22,015 nt of DNA from an uncultured Rickettsiaceae bacterium (GCA_905479885.1 CAJQOE010000044.1:1-22015), one strand, 5' to 3'. Shown: positions 7,578 through 16,089, numbered from the stretch's first letter. Numbers and translations: made by a program. Notes: generated by a model not told the origin, from the letters alone.

Positions 7578-10298
7578 TTAATTATTTTCTGATGGTTCAA
7601 TCCCATCTACCTCAACATTATCTTCATCACTTTCTTCCGAAGAAGACTCAGCTATTAGAGATGCTGATACTACGCTTTCACCTTTATCAGTTTTAAATAA
7701 GATAACACCGCTAGTGCTTCTGCCAGTTACGCGTACAGTACCTAGCTTGCATCTAATGAGTTTGCCGTTGTTAGTAATTAGCATTAATTCATCGTTCATG
7801 TCGGCTGGCATCGAGGCTACTACTTGCCCAGTTTTATCAGATAGAACCATGTTGACAATTCCACTACCACCGCGATTTGTGATGCGGTAATGATAAGAGG
7901 ATGTACGTTTGCCGAAGCCATTTTCAGCAACGGTTAAGATAAACTCTTCAGATTCAGCCATCTCGATTATTTGCTCTTTGCTTAGTACAAGATCAAAGTC
8001 TTTTGGCTCAAAATCATTGTTGCCATTAGAAATTTCTATACGTTTATCAAATGGAATGGATAGATAGGCTTCACGTTCTTCGATAGATGATTTAATACCA
8101 TTTAGAATAGTCATAGAGATGACACGGTCTTTATCAGCCAGCCTCATACCACGTACACCGTCAGATGTTCGGCTTTTGAAAACCCGAATTGCATCAACTG
8201 GGAAACGTATAGCTTTACCCATTCTGCTAGCTAGCAATACGTTGTCATCTTCGTTACATGCCATGACGTTTACTAGGCCATCATCCTCATCCATACGGAT
8301 GGCTATTTTGCCGTTAGATTGTATTTTTTTGAAATCGGAAAGATCATTTCTACGTATATTACCTTTTGCAGTTGCAAACATAATATGCATGTTATCCCAT
8401 TCATCCTGGTTTTCAGGCATTGGCATGACGTTAGTAATGTTTTCGCCTTTTTCTAAAGGTAATATATTTATTATAGGTCTTCCCTTACTTTGGGGGTTTC
8501 CTAGTGGTAACTTGTATAATTTAAGGCTATATACCTGTCCTTTATTGGAAAAGAATAATAAAGGTGTATGTGTGTTACCTACAAATAACTTAGTAGTTAT
8601 ATCTTCATCACGCATTGAAAGGCCAGAACGCCCTTTGCCACCACGCTTTTGTGCACGGTAAGTTGCTAGTGGCACACGTTTGATATATCCGCTTAATGTT
8701 ACGGTCACAACCATTTCTTCTTTTTGAATAAGGTCTTCAATATCTTGATTGAAGTTTCCTTCGATAATTTCAGTTTGTCTTGGAGTGGTGAATTCATCAC
8801 GTACTTCTATCATTTCAGCCTTAAGAAGCGATAATAATTTATCTCTAGAACTTAAAATTGATACAAATTCTGTGATTTCTTCGGTTAAGCCCCCTAAATC
8901 CTGTTCTAATTTGTCTTTTTCCATTGCAGTTAAGCGTTGCAGGCGCATTTCTAGAATAGCTTTAGCTTGTGCTTCAGATAGATGTATAGTGCCGTCATCA
9001 GTAATGTTTGCTTTATCATCTACTAATTTAATCAGGCTGACAATAGAAGAGCAATCCCAGGCTTTTTCCATTAACTGTTCTTTTGCAGCAGATGGGTTGG
9101 AAGCACCGCGAATGATTCTGATTACTTCATCGATGTTACTAACAGCAATCCTTATGCCTAATAAAATATGGGCTTTATCACGCGCTTTGTTTAATAAGTA
9201 TATAGTTCTCTTAGTAATTACTACTTCTCTGAAACGTACAAACGAACCAATTACTTCTTTAAGATTCATTACCTTTGGCATGCCGTCGTCAAGTGCTAGC
9301 ATAATAACGCCAAAGCTGGTTTGTAGCTGAGTATATGTATATAGTTGATTTAAAATTACATCAGCTACAGCATCGCGTTTAATTTCAATAACTACACGTA
9401 CACCGTCTTTATTTGACTCATCACGTAAATCACTGATTCCCTCGACTCTTTTTTCACGTACTAAATCCGCTATCTTTTCTACTAATTTAGCTTTGTTTAC
9501 CATGTATGGCATTTCAGTGATGATGATTGAATCACGTCCATTATTATCTTCTATATTACAACGCCCACGGAACATTATGCTACCACGGCCAGTTAAATAT
9601 GCTGACTGGATACCATTAGTTCCCAATATTATACCACCTGTTGGAAAATCTGGTCCTTTTACGTAAGAGATTAATTCGGTAAGCTCAATGTCATTATTAT
9701 CAACATAGGCGCAAGCAGCATCAATGACTTCACCTAAATTATGTGGAGGGATGTTTGTAGCCATACCAACAGCGATACCACCTGTACCATTAACTAATAG
9801 GTTCGGAAATCTTGCTGGTAATACGGATGGTTCGCTTTCAGAGCCGTCATAATTGGGGGCAAAGCTTACTGTTTCTTTATCAATATCTTCGAGTATAGTA
9901 TGCGAGACTTTAGCAAGTCTAGATTCGGTATATCTCATTGCCGCAGCAGAGTCACCATCCATTGAACCAAAGTTACCTTGTCCATCTACTAGTGGCACTC
10001 GCAGAGAAAAACTTTGCGCCATACGCACAAGCGAGTCATACACCGCAGTATCGCCATGGGGGTGGTACTTACCAATTACATCACCAACAATTCTTGCAGA
10101 TTTTTTGTGTGCTCTTGAGTTAAAATAGCCGCCTTCATGCATTGAGTATAAAATACGACGATGTACAGGTTTTAGACCATCACGAACATCTGGAATAGCG
10201 CGACTAACAATCACGCTCATTGCATAGTCCATATAGGAACTTTTCATTTCATCTTCAAGGCTTATAGGTAGCGTATTTTTGAACTCGACTTCACTCAC
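7578..10298 (-). CDS. gyrA: DNA gyrase subunit A
   Basis: This 906-residue protein is the breakage-reunion subunit of DNA gyrase. With GyrB it introduces negative supercoils using ATP. The N-terminal half has DGLKPVHRRIL (40-50), the quinolone-pocket segment GKYHPHGDTAVYDSLVRMAQ (76-95) and the catalytic tyrosine Y123 in AMRYTE. The C-terminal beta-pinwheel carries a GyrA-box KRGGKGRSG near residue 550, which separates gyrase from topoisomerase IV (ParC). The tail is acidic (SSEESDEDNVEVDG). The position matching E. coli Ser83 is Thr84 and the one matching Asp87 is Asp88. The start is GTG at 10298; the residues after it match the family. The midA-like gene ends 94 bases upstream. No strong promoter is visible in that gap, so read-through from hemA-lgt-midA is possible. 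Confidence 0.96.
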   Translation of the reverse strand: MSEVEFKNTLPISLEDEMKSSYMDYAMSVIVSRAIPDVRDGLKPVHRRILYSMHEGGYFNSRAHKKSARIVGDVIGKYHPHGDTAVYDSLVRMAQSFSLRVPLVDGQGNFGSMDGDSAAAMRYTESRLAKVSHTILEDIDKETVSFAPNYDGSESEPSVLPARFPNLLVNGTGGIAVGMATNIPPHNLGEVIDAACAYVDNNDIELTELISYVKGPDFPTGGIILGTNGIQSAYLTGRGSIMFRGRCNIEDNNGRDSIIITEMPYMVNKAKLVEKIADLVREKRVEGISDLRDESNKDGVRVVIEIKRDAVADVILNQLYTYTQLQTSFGVIMLALDDGMPKVMNLKEVIGSFVRFREVVITKRTIYLLNKARDKAHILLGIRIAVSNIDEVIRIIRGASNPSAAKEQLMEKAWDCSSIVSLIKLVDDKANITDDGTIHLSEAQAKAILEMRLQRLTAMEKDKLEQDLGGLTEEITEFVSILSSRDKLLSLLKAEMIEVRDEFTTPRQTEIIEGNFNQDIEDLIQKEEMVVTVTLSGYIKRVPLATYRAQKRGGKGRSGLSMRDEDITTKLFVGNTHTPLLFFSNKGQVYSLKLYKLPLGNPQSKGRPIINILPLEKGENITNVMPMPENQDEWDNMHIMFATAKGNIRRNDLSDFKKIQSNGKIAIRMDEDDGLVNVMACNEDDNVLLASRMGKAIRFPVDAIRVFKSRTSDGVRGMRLADKDRVISMTILNGIKSSIEEREAYLSIPFDKRIEISNGNNDFEPKDFDLVLSKEQIIEMAESEEFILTVAENGFGKRTSSYHYRITNRGGSGIVNMVLSDKTGQVVASMPADMNDELMLITNNGKLIRCKLGTVRVTGRSTSGVILFKTDKGESVVSASLIAESSSEESDEDNVEVDGIEPSENN

Positions 10299-10392
10299 AA
10301 TATATATACTCTTACGAATTGATATTTGACCAATACAGACTAATGGAAAAATCTAAAATTTGCAAGGGAATAGCAGACCAAAAAAGAGAATT

Positions 10393-11511
10393 TTATACTT
10401 GATTTGTGGCGCTTAAGATTTGCTTTTTTGTAGGTATTGCAATTAATTCTAATACTTTAAATAATTCACCCATTTGTTGACTCGCGGTCAGACGAAAAAC
10501 TTGCTTATCAAGTATTTCCTTATCGTTCTGTGATGCATTAATTTTAAGTGCTTGCAGGCGCATTTCTATACCATATTTAATAAGAAATTCTTTTTGAGAT
10601 GATATTGTGTAATTATTTACACCTTGTTCATGAGCTGCTTTTTTAAGAGCATCAAAATCCACATGTGCTGTTAAGTCGGCTTCGCCAAGCGAGCTAATAA
10701 TAGAATGATATTGATGATTTTTGATAGCTTGTAGCGTAGAGTTATATTGACCTCTATGACGAGTTGGTGCTTCTATGGCGTAGCCATAATCGATTATTAA
10801 TTTGGCTCCGCTATACGTAAAGAGATGTTTGCTTAAGGATCTTATGATATCAAGTGATTCAAGTGATTCTTCGATAATAGCACCATCCCTGGCGTTTATA
10901 TGGTCTAAAGCTAGTTGCGTTTGTAGAGCTTTGTGTAATTCAATTTTATCATACTTTATGTGTTCGTCAATTGGATCAATAACTAGGATAGATTCAAACC
11001 ATTTATCTTTTACTTTCATATATTGCTTGATGGGTAATGCATCAAAAAATTCATTAGATATAATGATAGATGGTAGTTTTGGGATCTGTTTAATGTCAGA
11101 TATCCATTTTATATTTTTATTATATTCAGTAAGTTTAGCTTTTTGTTTTTTAATGAAATATGGATTTATCTCTAGTAAATGAATTTGTGCGGCATCAAAA
11201 AACTCAGGTACTAATTTTACAACGCGTAGAAAATCTTGCATTAATTGCCCTTGCCCCGGACCTAATTCTAGTAATGAGAATTTTTTAGGAGACCCTAATT
11301 TTTGCCATTGTTCAATAGCCCAAAGAGCTATGAGTTCACCAAATAATTGAGATATTTCAGGGGAGGTTATGAAATCTCCATGTTCACCGATATTTTTAGT
11401 AATCTTGTAATACGAATTGGGAGTATTAGACAATACTTCGCGCATCATATCATCAATTTTGATAAGGCTGTTAGTTTTGATAATATTTCTAATATTAGAG
11501 TCTATTGGCAT
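10393..11511 (-). CDS. SAM-dependent methyltransferase, MidA/NDUFAF7 family
   Basis: This 372-residue protein belongs to the family of mitochondrial NDUFAF7/MidA, which methylates an arginine of the NDUFS2 subunit during assembly of respiratory complex I. The bacterial substrate is not established but may be the equivalent NuoD. Visible motifs are HGDFITSPEISQLFGE (44-59), the SAM-binding loop LLELGPGQGQL (80-90), ISNEFFDALP, LIIDYGY and the C-terminal RLTASQQMGELFKVL. The ATG lies inside the end of lgt (17-base overlap), so translation is probably coupled. In other alphaproteobacteria lgt, this gene and a pgeF/laccase-domain gene often form an operon; the third gene is absent here and gyrA takes its place. 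Confidence 0.88.
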   Translation of the reverse strand: MPIDSNIRNIIKTNSLIKIDDMMREVLSNTPNSYYKITKNIGEHGDFITSPEISQLFGELIALWAIEQWQKLGSPKKFSLLELGPGQGQLMQDFLRVVKLVPEFFDAAQIHLLEINPYFIKKQKAKLTEYNKNIKWISDIKQIPKLPSIIISNEFFDALPIKQYMKVKDKWFESILVIDPIDEHIKYDKIELHKALQTQLALDHINARDGAIIEESLESLDIIRSLSKHLFTYSGAKLIIDYGYAIEAPTRHRGQYNSTLQAIKNHQYHSIISSLGEADLTAHVDFDALKKAAHEQGVNNYTISSQKEFLIKYGIEMRLQALKINASQNDKEILDKQVFRLTASQQMGELFKVLELIAIPTKKQILSATNQV

Positions 11512-12292
11512 TTGTTCTGCTGTAATAAATCAAAAATATTCCGGCCACTAGCATTGGTATGCTAAGTAGTTGCCCCATAGTAAAACTACCAGCAAAAAAG
11601 CCAATTTGTACATCTGGCTCTCTAAAAAATTCTATAATTATTCTAAAAATTGTGTAGAGAATTAAAAATAAACCAGAGAGTAAACCGCGCTTTGATAATC
11701 CTCGGTATTTTATTGCTACAACAAACAGAATACAGAATAAAACAAAACCCTCTAGAGCTGCTTCATATAGTTGACTAGGGTGACGAGGCTGATAGTCGCT
11801 ACCTGGGAAAATAAAAGCCCAAGGCACATCCGTTACCCTGCCATAAAGTTCTGCATTAATGAAATTGGCAAGGCGACCTAAAAAAAGAGCTATTGGAGTT
11901 GCTGCTGCTGACAAATCTGTAAGTCCTAAAAAGCTTATATTGTTACGTCGCGCAAATAAAGCTGAAGCAGTAATATAACCGATTGTCCCACCATGGAAAG
12001 ACATTCCGCCTTGATATGTTTTAAGTATTTCAATAGGATTGGAAAAGTATTTTACGGGATCATAAAAAAGTACATATCCTAAACGGCCTCCAATAATTAC
12101 ACCGATAATTATCCACGTAATAAAATCCTCTATATGCTTTTTGTTAATATCATTATTAGTATCGCGAGAAATTAATTTGAGTATATAAAACCACCCTAGC
12201 ATAATTCCTACTACATAAGAAAGCGAGTACCAAGAGACAGCAAGTGGGCCTAGGGAAATAATCACTGGATCAATATTAGGAAAATTCAGCAT
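11495..12292 (-). CDS. lgt: prolipoprotein diacylglyceryl transferase
   Basis: Lgt moves a diacylglyceryl group from phosphatidylglycerol to the lipobox cysteine of prolipoproteins, the first step of lipoprotein maturation in the inner membrane. The 265-residue product has about seven membrane segments and the family signature GRLANFINAELYG (139-151). It also has IGGRLGYVLFYD (67-78), H100 in SFHGG and RHPSQLYEA (160-168). All match the usual catalytic and lipid-binding blocks. hemA ends 20 bases upstream and the midA-like gene starts within the last 17 bases, so it is the centre of a compact operon. AAGAGC lies upstream of the ATG as a modest ribosome-binding site. Confidence 0.95.
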   Translation of the reverse strand: MLNFPNIDPVIISLGPLAVSWYSLSYVVGIMLGWFYILKLISRDTNNDINKKHIEDFITWIIIGVIIGGRLGYVLFYDPVKYFSNPIEILKTYQGGMSFHGGTIGYITASALFARRNNISFLGLTDLSAAATPIALFLGRLANFINAELYGRVTDVPWAFIFPGSDYQPRHPSQLYEAALEGFVLFCILFVVAIKYRGLSKRGLLSGLFLILYTIFRIIIEFFREPDVQIGFFAGSFTMGQLLSIPMLVAGIFLIYYSRTNANRL

Positions 12293-12311
12293 ATTTTCTA
12301 GCTCTTTTTAT

Positions 12312-13532
12312 TTAAGCTGCTTCCTCAGCCTTTGGATGAATACCTAATTCTAAAAAGACATCAAGCAGAGACTCGGTCAGCTGCACTACCATTTTTTCTG
12401 TATGAGCCGGAGTAGGGGTTATACGTAAGCGTTCAGTCCCTTCAGGTACAGTTGGGAAATTGATATGCTGGACAAATATATTATGTTTTTCAATAAGTAG
12501 CTGCGATGCTTTGCGTGTTAATTCAGGATCACCAATAATTATAGGAATAATATGACTTTCATTGTTTAAGAAATTGATGCCAGCCTTTTTAAATGAGCTT
12601 TTTACCATTCCAACAATTTTTTGATGTTGTTTGCGTTCAGTATCTGATTCTTTAAGGTGGCTTATGCTTGCGCGCGCGGCCGCTGTAATTGCTGGTGGCA
12701 GGGATGTAGTAAAAATAAACCCACTAGCAGTTAGTCTAATTGCGTCTATTAGGTCGGCATCAGCGGCTATATATCCACCAATTACTCCATACGCCTTAGC
12801 AAGCGTTCCTTGTATAATATCTATTTTATCTGCGAGCCCAAGCATGCTTGCTATACCAGCACCTCTGTCGCCATAAAGGCCTACGCTGTGCACTTCGTCA
12901 ATATAGGTCATAGCGTTATATTTTTTTGCAAGGGCGCAAATTTTTTCTATAGGGGAAATTAGCCCATCCATAGAATAAGCTGATTCAAAGGCAATAACTT
13001 TAGGACGATCAATATCGATTGTTTTTAGTATTTCCTCGAGGTGATCCATATCTAAATGTCGATAAATGCGTTTTTTCACGTTAGAATTACGAATTCCTGC
13101 AATCATGGAAGCATGGTTTAATTCATCGGACAAGAAGATAAGATCTGGCATTATTTTTGCCAAAGTTGTTAAAGTTGCATCATTTGAGACATAACCAGAA
13201 GTAAAAACAAGTGCAGAATCTTTTTGATGCAAGTCGGCAATTTCGTTTTCTAGGTTAATAATCGCATAGTTATTGCCACCAATATTTCTAGTTCCACCGG
13301 AGCCAATACCGTTTTCTGCAATGGCCTCACTTGCTGCCTGCATGACTTTAGGGTGCTGACTCATGCCGAGATAGTCATTTATGCACCACATTGTAATAGC
13401 TTGTTTGCTTTCTCCCCAAGAGACCAGGGGGAATTTGCCTGCATGTCTTTGTAAGCCAATAAAATTACGATACCTACCTTCGTCCTTTATTTGTTGAACT
13501 TGATTTTTAAATGCAGCGTTATAATCAAACAT
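12312..13532 (-). CDS. hemA: 5-aminolevulinate synthase
   Basis: This 406-residue PLP enzyme joins glycine and succinyl-CoA to give 5-aminolevulinate, the first step of heme synthesis by the C4 (Shemin) route used by alphaproteobacteria and mitochondria. Features in order are NDYLGM (52-57), GSGGTRNIGG (77-86), H140 in LNHASMIAG, D212 in the IDEVHSVG block (PLP nitrogen contact), and K246 in GTLAKAYG, the lysine that binds PLP. SGFIFTTSLPP follows, as in ALAS rather than in the related KBL and BioF enzymes. Length is normal. AGAGAAGA precedes the ATG. Together with ctaA it shows that the organism makes its own heme and heme A. It is the first gene of the hemA-lgt-midA unit. Confidence 0.95.
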   Translation of the reverse strand: MFDYNAAFKNQVQQIKDEGRYRNFIGLQRHAGKFPLVSWGESKQAITMWCINDYLGMSQHPKVMQAASEAIAENGIGSGGTRNIGGNNYAIINLENEIADLHQKDSALVFTSGYVSNDATLTTLAKIMPDLIFLSDELNHASMIAGIRNSNVKKRIYRHLDMDHLEEILKTIDIDRPKVIAFESAYSMDGLISPIEKICALAKKYNAMTYIDEVHSVGLYGDRGAGIASMLGLADKIDIIQGTLAKAYGVIGGYIAADADLIDAIRLTASGFIFTTSLPPAITAAARASISHLKESDTERKQHQKIVGMVKSSFKKAGINFLNNESHIIPIIIGDPELTRKASQLLIEKHNIFVQHINFPTVPEGTERLRITPTPAHTEKMVVQLTESLLDVFLELGIHPKAEEAA

Positions 13533-13638
13533 TGTCTTCTCTATTAATAATCTCGATAACTATACATCAATTCCTACTCGTTGAGAATGAATTAAATTAT
13601 ATATTTGTTATTTTTATTAAAAATGTTATATGAAACAC

Positions 13639-14391
13639 TTAGCAAGTAAAGAAAAAATTATTATCATCTGACATAGAAATATCAAAATTATAATTGTTAT
13701 GTTTAAACGATTTGATGTCGTTTGGTAAGTCTATAGCGTTTCTTATTATATAGTCCGCTAGCATTCCGCGAGCTCGTTTTGAATTCAAGGCAATATTTTT
13801 TTTGATGCCATTTTGTACTTCACGGAAATGAATATTGATTATTGAAGAATTTAGAAGAGCAGGTGAGATTGCTGCGGAATATTCATTTGATGCCAAGTTG
13901 ATTAAAAAGTTATTTTTATGTGTTTTGAGTTCTAAATTTAGTTGCTTCGTAATATGTTCTTGCCAAAATTTAGCCATTCCTTTGGGTGCTAGAGTTGGTA
14001 ATCTGCTGACCATCTCTAAACGATAAGCTTTGATTTTATCTAGCGGTGATATTAACCCATATAATGCAGAGGCAATTCTTAAATGTTTCTGGGCAAATTG
14101 TAATTCTTTGTCAGTAAAGCTAAAACTATCAATATTTTTATAAACATCGCCTGTATAAGCAAATAGCGCTTGTTTTTCTGGTAGAGTTTGAAAGCTTTGA
14201 AATCTCTGATAATTTAATTCTGCTATTTTATCGCTAACCCCCATGATCGTGGCTATTTGATCATGAGATAATGATTGCAGTTTTTGCACTATTAAATTGG
14301 TTTTACTATTTTCTGGTAGGTTAGTAAACTCAGTGCAGGGCGCTTTTGAGTGAAAATCCATTGATTTTGCTGGAGAAATTATACTAATCAT
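13639..14391 (-). CDS. yaaA: YaaA (DUF328/UPF0246) peroxide-stress protein
   Basis: The product matches the YaaA family, which in E. coli lowers free intracellular iron under hydrogen peroxide stress and binds DNA. Family blocks are ISPAKSMDF at the start, SALYGLISPLDKIKAYRLEM, INLASNEYSAAI, IHFREV and SKRARGMLADYI near the C-terminus. The frame extends four codons upstream to a TTG at 14403. I prefer the ATG at 14391 (250 residues) because family members begin M-x-x-(I/L)-ISPAK exactly there. With this start it overlaps the end of yihY by eight bases, which suggests translational coupling, and no independent ribosome-binding site is seen. No strong terminator follows the stop. Confidence 0.9.
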   Translation of the reverse strand: MISIISPAKSMDFHSKAPCTEFTNLPENSKTNLIVQKLQSLSHDQIATIMGVSDKIAELNYQRFQSFQTLPEKQALFAYTGDVYKNIDSFSFTDKELQFAQKHLRIASALYGLISPLDKIKAYRLEMVSRLPTLAPKGMAKFWQEHITKQLNLELKTHKNNFLINLASNEYSAAISPALLNSSIINIHFREVQNGIKKNIALNSKRARGMLADYIIRNAIDLPNDIKSFKHNNYNFDISMSDDNNFFFTC

Positions 14392-15202
14392 GCTTTGTTT
14401 CAAGGTGGTTAAATTCAGCGCCTACAATAAAAATCATATTGACTATATAGAAAAATATCAGAGTAACAATGATGCTACCAAGAGAGCCATAAATAATGTC
14501 TAGCTGATTATAATATACTAAATATTTAGATAATAAGTAGCCGCTAATTGACCATCCTAAGACAGTCAGGAAGGCACCGGGTATTACTTCTAAAAATTTA
14601 AGTTTTGCATTAGGGATAGTGTAATAAAGGGCGCAAACACTTAGGAATAATGATAGTGACATTATAGCGTATCTCGCTATCTTCAAAGCAGCTTCGTGAC
14701 CTTCGATTAGTTCAAGAAATTGTGGAATTTTTTCAAGGCCAATAGGTATTAAGACTAGGACTAGCATAGCTAAAGAAATCACAGAACTAATGATTAAAAA
14801 TTGGCCGATGCTTAGCAATCTTCTTAAAATATAATTGGGCGGTGATTTTATTTCATAAACTCTATTTAATATAGTTCTCAAGCACTCTACAAACGATGAA
14901 GAAGTCCAAATAGTGCCAAAAATAGCTAGCGTTAAAAGACCTTGTGGCGGAGCGCTCATGAGTTCATGTATCCTTGATCTTATAGAGTCAATAGAATGGC
15001 TGGGCATGTTTTCTACAGCGAGTTCAATAAATTTCTCACCAAGTTCAGAGGCGCCAAAAAAACTTGTAAAGGCCAAAATAAAGATAAAGAAAGGAAATAT
15101 AGAAACTAAAATCATAAAAGACATGTAACCGGAATGCTCGATGCCATCGTGCTCAATCATGTTGGTTATAGCTTTATATAAATTGCAGATTAGTCTTTTC
15201 AT
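14384..15202 (-). CDS. YihY/BrkB family inner-membrane protein
   Basis: The 272-residue product belongs to the YihY/virulence factor BrkB family, once misnamed RNase BN. It has about six membrane helices and the family start SYMSFMILVSIFPFFIFILAF, preceded by the cytoplasmic stretch IEHDGIEHSG. Also visible are WTSSSFVECLRTILNRVYE and, near the end, YGSLGSIIVTLIFFYIVNMIFIVGAEFNH. Function is unsettled; some members have been linked to lipid transport across the periplasm. It is the first gene of a two-gene unit with yaaA and has its own promoter at 15242-15269. The ATG is preceded by an A-rich leader with no clear Shine-Dalgarno. Confidence 0.9.
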   Translation of the reverse strand: MKRLICNLYKAITNMIEHDGIEHSGYMSFMILVSIFPFFIFILAFTSFFGASELGEKFIELAVENMPSHSIDSIRSRIHELMSAPPQGLLTLAIFGTIWTSSSFVECLRTILNRVYEIKSPPNYILRRLLSIGQFLIISSVISLAMLVLVLIPIGLEKIPQFLELIEGHEAALKIARYAIMSLSLFLSVCALYYTIPNAKLKFLEVIPGAFLTVLGWSISGYLLSKYLVYYNQLDIIYGSLGSIIVTLIFFYIVNMIFIVGAEFNHLETKHD

Positions 15203-15241
15203 TTATTTTTAGGTTCTTAGAAATTTATTAAGTCCCGTATC

Positions 15242-15269
15242 ATTATAAACTTTATTTTATTATTAGCAA
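15242..15269 (-). promoter_or_regulatory. sigma-70 promoter of yihY-yaaA
   Basis: On the minus strand, -35 TTGCTA (15269-15264) and -10 TATAAT (15247-15242, a perfect match) are 16 bases apart. Transcription should begin near 15235, about 33 bases before the yihY ATG. Confidence 0.65.
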
Positions 15270-15346
15270 GTATACTGCATATAGAGTACTAGAACTAAAA
15301 GATACTTAGGGGCATTAAAAAATAGTTAAATTATATTAAATAATAC

Positions 15347-15375
15347 TTGCGTTAACTTAATACATAACTTATATT
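15347..15375 (+). promoter_or_regulatory. sigma-70 promoter of the HTH regulator gene
   Basis: -35 TTGCGT (15347-15352) and -10 TATATT (15370-15375) are 17 bases apart, giving a leader of about 70 bases to the ATG at 15452. The leader contains ATGGTATCAAG (15384-15394), which recurs after the gene. Confidence 0.5.
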
Positions 15376-15451
15376 GTTTTTAAATGGTATCAAGGCTTGT
15401 CAAATACACGAAATTTTGTAACAAATATCAAAAACTAAGGGAGGAATTATT

Positions 15452-15823
15452 ATGGCGCGTAAAAATGATTACATTTTAGAAGTAGATCAGTTTGTTGGTG
15501 GAAAAATTTTTTCACTAAGGTTAGCAAAAGGGTTGTCTCGTCAGCAATTATCGAAAGCAATAGGCGTGACGCATCAGCAGTTACAAAAATACGAGAAAGG
15601 AGCTAACAGAATTTCTGTGGGTAGATTAGTTTTGATAGCACAAGCTCTGTCAAAAGATGTATCATATTTTTATGAAGGCATGGAAACAGATATGCATGAG
15701 CCAGTCATGACTCAACACCAGCGTATGTGTATAGAAGTATCTCGTAACTTTATGAAAATTACTAGTGCAGAACATCAAAATGCGGTTAATACTTTGGTAA
15801 AATCTTTGTCAAAAGTTGCATAA
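15452..15823 (+). CDS. XRE/Cro-CI family HTH transcriptional regulator
   Basis: This 123-residue protein has a single N-terminal helix-turn-helix domain of the Cro/CI type (about residues 15-75). The core is LSRQQLSKAIGVTHQQLQKYEKGANRIS, followed by VGRLVLIAQALSKDVSYFYEG. The C-terminal 45 residues are polar and helical with no ligand domain. Small regulators of this build are common in alphaproteobacteria, including Rickettsiales, where several control development or host-cell stages; the targets are not known here. A strong GGGAGGAATT lies just before the ATG. The gene stands alone, divergent from yihY and upstream of fliD-fliS, so a role in flagellar control is possible but unproven. Confidence 0.85.
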   Translation: MARKNDYILEVDQFVGGKIFSLRLAKGLSRQQLSKAIGVTHQQLQKYEKGANRISVGRLVLIAQALSKDVSYFYEGMETDMHEPVMTQHQRMCIEVSRNFMKITSAEHQNAVNTLVKSLSKVA

Positions 15824-15834
15824 TAGGTGAACCT

Positions 15835-15935
15835 CCACGGGGCAAGCCCCATGGTATCAAGTCGGCGAGCCGAGTACAAACTATGTTTGCCATGTGTAAC
15901 CATGGTTTACTACATCCACGCGGCAAGCCACGTGG
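15835..15935. repeat. GC-rich composite palindromic repeat element
   Basis: Two related 20-base hairpins, CCACGGGGCAAGCCCCATGG (15835-15854) and CCACGCGGCAAGCCACGTGG (15916-15935), share a CAAG loop. Each has an eight-base stem with one mismatch. Between them lie TCGGC-GA-GCCGA (15862-15873) and AACCATGGTT (15898-15907). The block is much more GC-rich than its surroundings and starts 11 bases after the HTH gene stop, which suggests an inserted palindromic element of a dispersed family. Confidence 0.65.
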
Positions 15936-15966
15936 TTTTGCGTTTGCTTAATAAAAAATAACATAT

Positions 15967-16002
15967 AAAAAACCGCTGGTTCTTATGAATTGGCGGTTTT
16001 TT
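15967..16002 (+). terminator. rho-independent terminator after the HTH gene
   Basis: CCGCTGGTTC pairs with GAATTGGCGG around a TTAT loop (10 pairs, three of them G-T). It is flanked by A6 upstream and T7 downstream, so it may work in both directions. It separates the HTH gene from fliD. Confidence 0.85.
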
Positions 16003-16020
16003 TATATTGATTTCAATAGA

Positions 16021-16037
16021 TTGGCATTGTTTTTGCT
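16021..16037 (+). promoter_or_regulatory. sigma-54 type -24/-12 promoter of fliD-fliS
   Basis: TTGGCATTGTTTTTGCT carries the GG (16023-16024) and GC (16035-16036) dinucleotides ten bases apart and the full TGGCA-N6-TTGC pattern of sigma-54 promoters. Transcription should start near 16047. The same bases also permit a sigma-70 reading: TTGGCA (16021-16026), 17 bases, TATACT (16044-16049). The identical -24/-12 pattern before the flagellin gene, where no sigma-70 -10 is present, favours sigma-54. Confidence 0.6.
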
Positions 16038-16089
16038 TTATGTTATACTAAGAAGAATAAAAATAATTAATATTAATTGAGAGGAAATT

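Noticed and set aside
8119..9330. Open frames of 180 and 193 codons on the plus strand inside gyrA
   Set aside because: They lie antisense to well-conserved gyrA codons, have no ribosome-binding sites, and have low-complexity serine-rich content typical of shadow frames.
14392..14403. TTG start for yaaA four codons upstream
   Set aside because: Family proteins begin at the following ATG (M-I-S-I-ISPAK), and TTG offers no better ribosome-binding site.
15835..15935. CRISPR-like repeats
   Set aside because: Only two related copies exist, they are hairpins that differ in their stems, and there is no regular spacer pattern or cas gene.
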